64,000 bases of DNA from Atkinsonella hypoxylon (lineage: Eukaryota > Ascomycota > Sordariomycetes > Hypocreales > Clavicipitaceae). The notes beneath the pieces are model-generated. The model made no database searches. It saw nothing but the letters and a program-made list of their open reading frames with translations, and was not told the DNA's origin. Positions 10,840-20,368 of this stretch are shown here, piece by piece. Location of the stretch: NCBI GenBank assembly GCA_000729835.1, contig JFHB01000019.1, positions 62,001-126,000 on the forward strand. Direction: 5' to 3'. Both the position numbers and the translations under genes were made by a program. How positions within the stretch are numbered: the stretch's first letter is position 1; each line of letters starts with the position of its first letter.

Positions 10840-12424
10840 TTAAAGCGGAATGAAGTCTTTTTCATGTGCAAAATCAGAGTCATCCGACTCCGCTTCAATA
10901 TACTCCGCGACGTCGTCCGAGTCAACATCGTCTGCGTCAACTGGTTCTTCTTCGTCGCTTGAGATATCTTCATCCATAGCGTGGCTGTCTGCCTTGGCCT
11001 GATTTCGCAGGACGCTTGCCCTTTCACGGTGGAGGAGTTTACACCCCTTGGTTTTGCAGACACCAGTGTTGCTAAAGTCGGGGCACTCATAAACATGGCG
11101 CTCGGTGCAATCTGCTCCTTTGTCACAGAAGCCATAAAAACCGAAGGCCTCGCAAACCAGGGCACTGGGAGAGGCTTTGGAGTGGGTATAGGGACAGTCA
11201 GGTTTGGTACAGTGACCCTTTGCATAGTGCAAGCAGTTGGGAACGCGTTCAGGAGCGATGTCATGGGAAAGGTCGCAGGACTCGCCATTGGGACAATTGC
11301 CATCCTTGAGAAAGTCTTTGCAAATGGCCACTTTGGTAGGATCGTGTTGATATCGACAGGATGGGCCCTTCGGACAGGAACCTGTGAGTAAAGTATCAGT
11401 AAGTACGCAATGCCACATACCGGGCGTGCCTCGGCCTCTGGGATTGCCTGTCCAATCCATTCAGAAATTAAAGTATTACCGGTCGTTGAAAATGTTTTGC
11501 AAGGTTGTGAGACCTTTCTTCGAATTCCGGAGCGACTGTTGAAAGTTAGCATGGCGATCACCTTGGGCCCGGCAACGTACCGTTGTATCTGGACAATTCT
11601 ATTCGCTACTAGATTGCCGGTCTTCGTCCGATTGAACCCAACACCAGCAACCATAGCGGTCTTAGGTGTGGCTCTATGCCGGTCGTCTGCGCTCGTCAAT
11701 ATGTCGGCGTTAGTGGCGAGGAAGAAACATCCAGTCTTGCTATTCCTGGAGGAGTACTGACCGGGCGACTTAACAAGTTTTTTCCCACCATCGGCGACGT
11801 GGAAATGTATACCTTCGATCACGATTTCATTCCTGCCTGCAGTTGGTGGAGGATTAGTAGTCACATCAGCGGCCGTAGCTTGGCTGCAAAGGAAGGCCTT
11901 GAAACGTGATTTCTCATGGTTCTTGCGATCCTTCAGCTTCTTCTGTCTGGTTTCTTCCATGGCCTTGACCCGAGATTGTGTGTCTTTTTCATAGACGTTG
12001 GCGTTGATCAGCTGTCGATGGCGGTCGTTCCTAGACACCCAGGCAGAGTTGCCTGGGGTTGAGCCCGAACCTGACATATTCGGGTCAGACGTGTTCCCAG
12101 CCTGGTTCAAGTGAAGCGTCCGATGGCGATGACCAACTGGCGGCCTGCCGACTCTGTGCGAGGCACCTGCATAGACGCCTCGTCCGCGGTGGGCATTGCC
12201 TCCTTTACTGTAGTTAGTAGACGAGCCAGTGGTTGCATATGGGATAAACAGACGACGATAGCCGATTTGCTGATGGTGGTTCGGCGCGACTCCGGCTTGC
12301 TGGTTTTTGCGCCTGTTGATTTGGCCTGCTGTTTGTTAGTAGCAGTGCAGAATAGTCAGATTCTGATGTGTATACCTGCAAGTTGCCCGATGCGAGCCAA
12401 CAAGTCTCTTTCTTCTTCAGACAT
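10840..12424 (-). CDS. CCCH zinc-finger protein, ZC3H3/Red5-like
   Basis: Five exons read leftwards: 12424-12376, 12325-11762, 11686-11581, 11535-11480 and 11381-10840; 1317 nt, 438 residues. The C-terminal half holds five tandem C-x7/8-C-x4/5-C-x3-H type fingers: CKTFSTTGSCPKGPSCRYQH, then ICKDFLKDGNCPNGESCDLS, NCLHYAKGHCTKPDCPYTH, VCEAFGFYGFCDKGADCTER and ECPDFSNTGVCKTKGCKLLH. An acidic tail follows. This order and spacing match human ZC3H3 and fission yeast Red5, nuclear factors of poly(A)-RNA processing and elimination. The start MSEEERDLLARIGQLAG is family-typical. Intron 2 (11687-11761, 75 nt) contains an ACTAAC branch site but no in-frame stop, so intron retention would keep the frame. 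The gene is divergent from THO7. Confidence 0.9.
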
Positions 12425-12820
12425 GAGCACGGAATGGATGACCAAGTCAAATAGATAAAACCTGGTTCGCGATAAAGACAGAGACAGCACAGCTTGAAGG
12501 AAATGCTGCGCGTTTGAAGGTGAAGGGGCGACAGATGCAAGTACGAAGGGTCTCCGTAAAATCAAGTATGACGGCAATGCGATTGAACGCTTCGGCAGCC
12601 ACCACAGGCATTAGTCAGCCACGGACTACAGCCACGGACTACAGCCAACAAGGCCACCATCCACACTCACATCAATACAGACGGCCACCAAAGAGATAAA
12701 TCTTCTGACCGAAATCCTTATAGAAAAATAAAACCGCTAGATATATTCTTCGGGGACAGTCTGAGTAGTTTTTTGTTCTGGAAAAATATACTTTCGACAA
12801 AACCGGGTGCTATTTACGTC
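12425..12820. promoter_or_regulatory. Bidirectional promoter of the CCCH and THO7 genes
   Basis: 396 nt separates the start codons of two divergent nuclear RNA-processing genes. A tandem of the decamer-like string CCACGGACTACAG occurs twice near 12619-12645. No recognised factor site is claimed. Confidence 0.55.
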
Positions 12821-13876
12821 ATGGCGTCCTGGGATTTACTCGACGAGAAGAGCGAAGCGGAGCTTCACAAATCTCGCCTGTTGAATGTCGAAGAGAAATC
12901 CTTCAAAAGAATCACGAAGCGCCTCTCTCTAATATCGTCCGTCTTGTCGTCAGTCACTAAATCTGATATTTCAGCCCAGAACGGCGGCGATGTGGGAGCT
13001 GCCAAATCTCGCGACCACCTGAAAGATGACCTTGTACTCGATTTTGCCGCCTTTGACAGCAGCATAGCACGCCTCCAGTTTCTACATGACGCCAATCAAC
13101 GCGAGCGCGAACGATACGCCGCCGATCAACAGCGCATTCTGGCGGAATGCCAAACCGTTCGGACCAACAATGGACAATTGCGAGAACAGCTTGAAGGCGC
13201 GCGAGCGACGCTCGCACAGCGCAAGAAGTTCGACGATCTAGCAGAGAGAATCACGTCCAACAGATTATTACGGCCGCGAGAAGATCAGCTCGCGAATTTG
13301 GCCAAACTCGAAGAGGAGTGCAGGGAGCTGGAACGAGAAAGCGAAACGTACAAAGAGACATGGAAGGAGCGCCGCGAACAATTCAACAGGATTATGGAAG
13401 AAGGGAGGATGCTGCGACGGCAAATTCGTGACGAGAAAGAGGAGGTCGATCGACGAGAAGGTATGAACGAGGAGGGGGAAGATGAGGCGGACGGTGAGAG
13501 AGACGGCACCACGCCAAGACCAGTTCCTAGCGAGAATGCTACACCACGGCCAGATAGCGAGGCGCCGACGAAGACGGAAAATGAGGGTGCAGAAAATGAT
13601 GACGACGCTACCAATGTTATGGTGTCAAGTGTGGCTCGGACGCCCAAAGACGACACGCCTGCTTCTGACAAAGGCTCCAAGGCTGCACCAACGCCGTCCG
13701 AGCCCGCGTCTTCGATAGCACAAGGCGCGTCGCAGCATCTGCAAGTTCCGGATGCTGCAACGCCCTCGCGTCAGAGCGACCTAGGCACAGCAGATGTTGA
13801 TATGGAAGATCAGGAGGACTCGCGGAGGACACGAGAGGAGAACGAAGACGAGGATGGAATGGAAGTCGATGAATGA
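12821..13876 (+). CDS. THO complex subunit 7
   Basis: Single exon, 351 residues from MASWDLLDEK. The first ~230 residues are a long charged coiled coil of the Tho7/Mft1 family (FDSSIARLQFLHDANQRERE, then repeated EER/RRE heptads). The remaining ~120 residues are acidic and Ser/Thr/Pro-rich, ending EDEDGMEVDE. THO couples transcription elongation to mRNP packaging and export inside TREX. An in-frame ATG at 12773 would add 16 residues, but the family consensus begins at 12821. No intron is needed. The neighbour across the promoter is the Red5-like gene, another nuclear mRNA-fate factor. Confidence 0.88.
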   Translation: MASWDLLDEKSEAELHKSRLLNVEEKSFKRITKRLSLISSVLSSVTKSDISAQNGGDVGAAKSRDHLKDDLVLDFAAFDSSIARLQFLHDANQRERERYAADQQRILAECQTVRTNNGQLREQLEGARATLAQRKKFDDLAERITSNRLLRPREDQLANLAKLEEECRELERESETYKETWKERREQFNRIMEEGRMLRRQIRDEKEEVDRREGMNEEGEDEADGERDGTTPRPVPSENATPRPDSEAPTKTENEGAENDDDATNVMVSSVARTPKDDTPASDKGSKAAPTPSEPASSIAQGASQHLQVPDAATPSRQSDLGTADVDMEDQEDSRRTREENEDEDGMEVDE

Positions 13877-14131
13877 GCGATCCCATTATTGGTTACAGCT
13901 TTTTGGCCATATGCCATGTATATATCTCAGTGTGACATCCACGCTATGAAGCCAATAATGCACACTTCTTCGTCAATCACTCGACCTTTAATTATAATCA
14001 TAATCGCCTGAGATGTATCTATGACCACAGTGTCGTAACCGCAAGCGTAGCCTACACTGGCCTCTTCCTTTCTTCTCGTCTTTTGTATTCATCAAATCAA
14101 AGGTAAGAAAGTAGCTCTTCAAGTCCCGAAT

Positions 14132-14549
14132 TCAAGACGACGACTTCGCCTCCGCCAGAACCTTCTTTGCATTGTCCAAACCTTCCGAGTTACCGGCCTC
14201 CTCAGCCTGCACAATCTGGTCCTCCAGCTTAGTCACAGCCTCATCAATCCTTTCTTTCAACGGCCCAAACACAGCCTTAGTTTGCTCAACGGCAGTTTTC
14301 TACGATCGTGCCCAACTTAGTCTCTGTTGCGCGATGCATGTCGGTGAGGAAAGGAAGGGGTACACATACGCTCTGGTTCAGCATGAACTCAGCGTTCCCA
14401 TCGTCGTCACCACCTCCGTTCTTGAGGTTCTCCTCCTGCTTGGCCACTTGGGCTTCTTGATCCAGTAGTTCCTTGTGGTAGGAGGCTCGTTCCTTGAGAA
14501 GACGCGATACAGCACTGGTTGTGATGGCGAGCTGTGAAGGGGCAGGCAT
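14132..14549 (-). CDS. Tubulin-binding cofactor A
   Basis: Two exons, 14549-14370 and 14299-14132 (70-nt intron, GTATGT donor), give 115 residues, the usual size for the family. The protein is a three-helix bundle: APSQLAITTSAVSRLLKERA, then YHKELLDQEAQVAKQE, then after a short Gly/Asp loop VEQTKAVFGPLKERIDEAV. Cofactor A (yeast Rbl2, fission yeast Alp31) captures beta-tubulin released from chaperonin in the tubulin-folding pathway. It ends in AKVLAEA-like helix and SSS. The gene converges with THO7, whose stop lies 255 nt away. Confidence 0.93.
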
Positions 14550-15566
14550 CTTGGTCGACTTGAGTGATTTGTGGTTTTCCCAAAGAAGGAAAATGGGAAA
14601 TACGAGGAGCGAGTATCTGTAGCGGCTGGTGGAGAATCGTAGGTCGCTTCAACGGGAGACTGTTTTTATAATAAATGAATCGATTGTTTTGCTGAGCAGA
14701 ACGAAAGGTGGGTGCTTGTTGTTGGGATAAAGGGCAATGGACATGATAAGAATTCGACTGCTTGGATGTCTGGTCAGTTGAGCGTGGGGAGACGTGACAT
14801 GGCGGGGCACGACAGTTGGTAGCATCGTTCCTTTAGGTGACTCCTGTACAAGGGATCGTTTGAATGATTGCGCTTGCGTTAAATCAAATCAATTCCAAAA
14901 TTTCTTGCTGCTTCTCAACTGATTTTACGGGCCAATACAGTTGAGTGTCTTTATAGTTTGCAAAAATGCTATGACCTGGGAACCCGCTGGATCTGTAAAA
15001 AAACATCGCATGTGTATTGTAGCCCGAACTCGACCAGATTACCCTTGGCGAACCTTCATCATGTCGACGCCGTAGCATTCAGATGAGGCACAGCGCCGAA
15101 GACTTGATAGTTCATATTCATTCAATTGGCGAAGCTATCTAAGGAGAAGCGTTCATTCGCCTCGTCTCTGCATACAAGAACCCTCCAACTCGACAACAAA
15201 ATATAATAGAAACGGATCCAGATAAAAACCCAACCTTCTGTACTCGACGCCCCAAGCACACTTGACACCCAAACCGAACAGTCCCTCTCATCTTTTGTTG
15301 TTGTGCATAGAACCTTTTCCCTGGTCAATAGTGCTGCCACGGCACAGAAAATGGTATCTCCCTAACCAACTCCAGCAACGCCACCTGAGAATCAAACAAG
15401 CCGATGCCCAACAAGCGTGCAACCAGAATAATACACAAGCACATGCATGAAATTTTCGTCCCAAGCTGCGATGATCTGGACGGACTTGCCGTCTCTCACA
15501 CGCCATAATTATATAGTTTTTGTCCACGGCCAAAACAATATCATGTGTCCGTAAAATAGCCAGATT
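14550..15566. other. Gene-free spacer
   Basis: About 1 kb between the cofactor A start and the Rad21 stop. It holds the cofactor A promoter and the probable Rad21 3' region. Nothing else is supported. Confidence 0.6.
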
Positions 15567-17487
15567 TCAAGCCTCGACAGCAACTGCAGTCGCACTCGCT
15601 GCTGCAGGCTCGGGCTCGTTCTGGCTTGAAATTTCACCACCTGCCTCACGTTCAGCCCAGTCTCCCCACAGTCCTGGCTTTCCTCTGACTCTGATGGCGT
15701 CTCCGAGACCGGGTCCTTGTTCCACTTTGATGGCATCTTTGGTCGCCAGGACAAGGCACTCGAAGAACATCTTAGTCGCCTCTGCCTTTGTTGTTTGCTT
15801 TTCAGGTAATAGTTGCTGGAAGACAACAGAGCTCCTTTTCCTCTTCTCAGCGTTCGTGGCAGCCTCGGCTCCAAAGAGATCACGCAGAATATGTACAGCA
15901 TGCTTAGTGCCGATAGATACCGGACCGCTGTCTTGCGAGTGCACGATAGGAGTCGTGGCTTCGTCGAACACATTGCTCAGGCTTCCCTCGCGTTCGATGT
16001 GGTCGTCGTCGCCTACTGCAGGAATCTCAAGTACTGTCCCATCAGCTTCAACAGTTTGATCGCCGCCCAAAGCATTCCCATCGTAGCCAAGGTCAGTGTC
16101 GTCTCCGAGCTCTAGACGGGGTGACTTAGCAGCACCATGATCGCTGTCCACGTCAGCGATACCGCTGTCGCGCTTCCGCTTGAGTTCGCTTATTCCACGG
16201 ATGGCATCAAGAGAGAGCATGCCTCGAAGTTCTGGTGCCCATGCTGAACTACGACTCTCGGTCATGACGGAGGAAACAAAGCCACCACTCTTCTGCATAT
16301 CCATTAGTGCCAACAGGAACGGGTCTCGTGGAAGGAACGAGGCCGGCTTGATGATGTTGTGTCGATCAGCCTGCTGCTGCTTGATATGGCTGCCGGATAA
16401 TGCAATCTCGTCATCAGGCATCATGATTTTCTGCTTCTTTGTCCGTTGAGCTGGTCTCCGGACACTGGTAAGTTCTGTGTCCTCCTGAGGCTCATAAAGG
16501 TCTGTATGGCTGTGACGTGCGTATTCAGCTTCAACTTCCTGAGCTAATCGCTCATCTATGTCAGACAGCGGGGATTCCGAGATTCTTTCCCGGTCGACAT
16601 CGGCAGCCGAGGTTATTCCAGGCATGGCGGACTGGTCGTCTACGTTGAACCCGAAATCCTCGTCACCACCCATAGCAATATCATTATCTCCTTCCGCAAT
16701 CCTGACTGGCAAGTCGGTGACGTCAGCCTGATCCTTGCGAGGCGCGAAGTCCAATTCACTGAAGACATCGTCTTCAACGTCTCGGGCTGGTGGCGCATCT
16801 CGACCGACTTCGATGCTTTGGCTAAGGCCATCATCCATGGAAATACCGAAATCCAGTTCCAGATCCAAGTCGTCTCCAATGGGCAACAGATCATCTGTTT
16901 CTTGACCGGCGCTACCGCTCAAAAATTGGCTGATTTCCAGATCTTCTTGCAAATTGATATCTCTATTATTGCTGACGCGACCCTTACGTCCGACAGGTGT
17001 AGCCGTGATATCGTCGACCTGCGACAAGAGCCACGAAGCATCAGGAGGTGGTGGCAACTCTAGGTTGTCGTATGGTGTGATACGATCAGGCAAAAGCAAG
17101 GCCTCGCGGTTAGGCATTTGCAGGTTGGCAGCCATATCATTGTTTCCACTTGATCGGAAAGCCTGCGGTGGATCATTAATGCACAAGAATAAAATGGAGT
17201 GGAAAAGGACTGAGAGAACTGACCATCTTGATCTTCATCATAGCTTCGTTACAATCATCTAGCAAATAACGCGTCTTTCTCTGGTATATTCTGACGACGC
17301 CAAGCAAAAGTTGACCGCTCAAACGTAGGGCCATAGGCGCCTGGTTTGGTGTGATGATTGCCTCAACACTGTCGGTGACATTAGACTGCAAAATGTGGTT
17401 CTTGGACAGCTTGCGTTCTAAATTTGCTGACAACCAGACGCGAGCGAGCGGCCCGCTCTTCTGGAGCAGTGTCTCCGAGTAGAACAT
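15567..17487 (-). CDS. Cohesin kleisin subunit Rad21/Scc1
   Basis: Two exons, 17487-17224 and 17162-15567 (61-nt intron), give 619 residues. The N-terminal Rad21/Rec8 domain that binds Smc3 is clear: MFYSETLLQKSGPLARVWLS, then MALRLSGQLLLGVVRIYQRK. The C-terminal winged helix that binds Smc1 is also clear: FQQLLPEKQTTKAEATKMFF. The middle is long, acidic and poorly conserved, with Ser/Arg stretches such as ERISESPLSDID that could hold separase sites. Kleisin closes the cohesin ring for sister-chromatid cohesion and repair. Mitotic Rad21 is preferred over meiotic Rec8 from the overall match, but the two share domain layout. A GACGCGC string 200 nt upstream (17688) resembles an MBF-type site only weakly. 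Confidence 0.92.
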
Positions 17488-18085
17488 GATGGCGTTCGCG
17501 ACGCTGCACGGCTACTCGAGACACTCGCAGCGAACGAGCGAGTAGTGAGTGGCCTACGAGGAAGACCAGCAAAATGAATCCGTCGCGTGGGGGTCGTCAC
17601 TGGAGCGGGAGTGAGGAAACACGGCGGCAAGGGGTGCGCGCGCGGCGGAGAATAAACAAGAGCCCTAGACTCGTGTCGACAACCTACGACGCGCAGATGA
17701 GGCCGCGCAAATTCATAGAGCAAAGCAAAATAAGTGCCCGGCCCAATTTCAGAGATCGGCGGCGGCGAGCGATGGCAGAGCGGGGTGGTATGAGCGCGAG
17801 GGAAAAAAAAAAAAACCGGTCAGAAGCGATGATGGCGGATTCGAGGTTGCAGATGAAGGTCGCTAGGCGCTGAAGAGGAGGATGGACACCAAGGTCCTAA
17901 AACGGCGTGGCTGGTGAGCTGTCTGGTCGCTTGCGGGCTGTGCTGCTCAGTTCCGTGGCGGGACCATGTCTCCACGTCAACCGGATCACGTGAAGACGCT
18001 GGTGGTTCATCAGTAGCAGAAACCCAGGCCGCGTTCGGTCCTCATTTTCTGTTCTGTGATTGGCCAGCAGCTTGCTTCAAAAGGT
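17488..18085. other. Rad21 upstream region
   Basis: GC-rich and gene-free. The plus-strand frame 17574-17873 is Arg-rich and without family features. It ends at the first arm of the inverted-repeat nest. Confidence 0.55.
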
Positions 18086-18304
18086 GAGTACGCAAACACG
18101 CAGCAACGGAATTTTGTGAATACGCAGCAGCAACTAGGCCTAGAGTGGAAGAATAGTAGGGACTATAACTTAAATTGTAGGGACAATCTAATAGATATTA
18201 CGCTTATTAAAGGCCTAAGTAATAGAAATCTTAATGAATATTTAAAATAAAGGAATATAGTAATTATAACTTAAATTATTAAATAAGAAAAGCTATAAAG
18301 AATA

Positions 18305-18714
18305 CGGAAAGTTAAGTCAAAAGTCCTGCCGGTTGCATGGACCCCTGTTAAGGCTGCAGAAGACCTAATTGGCTGATTAAGCTATAAGCCCCACAATAAA
18401 TATATAATAGGCTTCCCCCTCTTCTCCCTTCTAACCTATTAGATTATAATAGCCTTAATAGCTATCCCTTAATAGGCTAGCTATAAAGATAAGGTACACT
18501 AATTATTACTACTAAGCTTAGTATTAATTTAAGAACTATAAATTTAAATATTTATTAGAGCTATTAAATAAAGGTTTAACTTTTATATATAATTTATATT
18601 AGTGCTTTTTATATTTTTCGCTGCGTTATTGTAGTTTATTTTAGATATTTTCTGCTGTACTAGACCGCTTTAGGCAGGCCTCCCCACTGGCAGGACTTTT
18701 GACTTGACTCTCCG
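18305..18714. mobile_element. MITE-like element with 28-nt inverted ends and TA flanks
   Basis: Left end 18305-18332 and right end 18687-18714 are inverted copies: CGGAAAGTTAAGTC at one end and, read on the other strand, CGGAGAGTCAAGTC, both continuing AAAAGTCCTGCCRG. Each end is flanked by TA (18303-18304 and 18715-18716), the target duplication of Tc1/mariner/pogo-type elements. The 410-nt interior is AT-rich with no coding frame, so it is non-autonomous or decayed. The four end differences are all C/T or G/A changes. Confidence 0.85.
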
Positions 18715-18717
18715 TAG

Positions 18718-19241
18718 TGTTACGGGATAATCCCATGGATCCGCAGGTCACCGGCACACGTGACCGCAACCATGTATAAATAGTCAAAAGCAGCGCTCAA
18801 GTAGTCAGATCCAACAATCAAGAATCAACCATTTATTACACTATCACTTTAACCAGATGCTCTATACCGAGACTCTTACGACATATTTTATGACCTATTA
18901 CATAACACGTTGGATACAACGAACCATCGTCAATTCCAACGAACCAACAACGGATCCGACCGCAACAAATATAGATCTAGTAAATAGAGTTGTTGCGGGG
19001 GATTCCAACGGTGGCTGGTTGGATTCCGCGATAGTTCGTCGTATCCGACGTGTCATGCAATAGGTCATAGAATGTGTCGTGAGAGTCTCAGTATAGAGCA
19101 TCTGGGTAAAGTGATAGTGTAATAAATAGTTGATTGAGTTGATGATGAATCTACCTATGCGATGCTTCTGACTACTTTACTTATATGCGGTGGTGGTCAC
19201 GTGTGCCTGTGACCTGCGGATTCGTGGGATTGTCCGTAACA
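18718..19241. mobile_element. 524-nt palindromic element
   Basis: Arms 18718-18968 and 18990-19241 pair along their whole length around a ~21-nt loop, with perhaps 20-25 % mismatches. The outer termini are TGTTACGG and CCGTAACA. Each arm, read from outside in, has TCCGCAGGTCAC, GGCACACGTGACC, a TATA-like box (TATAAATAG / TATAAG), ATTTATTACACTATCACTTT and a frame beginning MLYTETLTT. TG...CA ends and the TATA box suggest each arm is the 5' LTR plus start of an internal region of a retroelement, fused tail-to-tail; a foldback transposon is the alternative. Transcripts crossing it would form a hairpin. No target duplication is certain. Confidence 0.85.
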
Positions 19242-19517
19242 AGAGTAGCCTATAACTATAGGTGCTACTAGTTAAGGGTCTTAACACCTAATATAAGAGA
19301 TAATAAAGTACTTTTATTAGTAAAATCCCTATAAAAATACTTATTACTGTATTCTAAAATCTATTACTATATATTTACGTACTCCTTAACGCAATATAGG
19401 AATTGCAGGAGATACCTTTATATATAAATTTGCGTGGGCAGGTACAGGTACTACTTCTGTTTTAGGCCTAGTTGCTACTGCGTATTCAAAAATCCGTTGC
19501 TCCGTGTTTGCGTACTC

Positions 19518-20368
19518 TTAAAAAGTACTCCAAGATGTACTCCGCATGTCCAAATAATAACATGTTGAGTTACATTCCAGGACTGTAGTTGCTCAAGTCT
19601 CGCATGGAATGTAAATAAAATCCAATGGGAGCCGTCGATTACATTCGACTCCTTTCATTTTTATGCCTCAATACAAAGCTATTTCTTCCTATCGAGAACA
19701 ACTGCGGCTTTTTCTCTTCGATTACAGAACCCTGCAACATTAAAGAGTAAGTCGGGCCTATGCTTAGAGCCCATGTAATAGGCAGGTACTGAATATCATG
19801 GACTGCACTTGTCGCCCAAATTCTGCCCATTGGTGACGCAACTAAAAGAGTCCACTTCCTGTCATCTTGCCATTCGGTGAATCTCGGCCTGCTTGAGTAC
19901 AACTGTGCGAGTACTGACTACCTACTGGATAAGACTATCTACTAGGTACCTAGTTACCTGGTAGGCAGATTAATCGTTCACCAGCACATCCTGAGGCGCG
20001 AGTCTCTGATAGGTGATTGGCCCATCCGCCATCCGGGGACGATCCATCCAAGGTACCACGTAGTCCAAATTGCTCCCTTGGCGCAACCCGATTCAACTTC
20101 AGTTGACGGCCCTTCCGATCATCACTTGGCGTCCTACCTAATGCAAGACCAGCAATCTCTTTTCCTTTTTGCCTGCGATCAATTCACTATCGATGAATAA
20201 AATTTCATTATTTGTTCACATACTTTGCCAGTCCTGCGCTTCCCTATGCGACAAATGACTCCGTTTTAGGTAATCGCTTCCTCGATGACGACGTTTTTCA
20301 AAACCCTTTTCGTCTAAGCATCCTCATGCCCTTCTCGAATTGAAAGGGCTATACTTCCGTCCGCGACG
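19518..20368. other. PMR1 upstream region
   Basis: Gene-free. It contains a CTAGGTACCTAGTTACCT string near 19941, like the motif in the array at 411, and the presumed promoter and leader of the Ca/Mn pump gene. Confidence 0.55.

Larger units (their letters stand above)
18086..19517. mobile_element. Old inverted-repeat element, interrupted by two others
   Basis: Left arm 18086-18142 and right arm 19463-19517 are imperfect inverted repeats of about 55 nt. Reading inwards on each strand, both start GAGTACGCAAACACG, pass CAACGGA and AATACGCAG, and end AACTAGGCCTA. Between the arms lies very AT-rich DNA with TpA in excess and CpA/TpG scarce, the pattern left by repeat-induced point mutation in ascomycetes. 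There is no recognisable transposase. No clear target duplication is seen. Two further inverted-repeat units (18305-18714 and 18718-19241) sit inside, so this is the oldest layer. Confidence 0.8.

Noticed and set aside
15509..17063. Several plus-strand and alternative minus frames across Rad21
   Set aside because: Shadows of the long Rad21 exon.
18857..19101. Mirror-image frames MLYTETLTT on both strands
   Set aside because: They are the two arms of the palindrome, not independent genes; kept only as part of the element.
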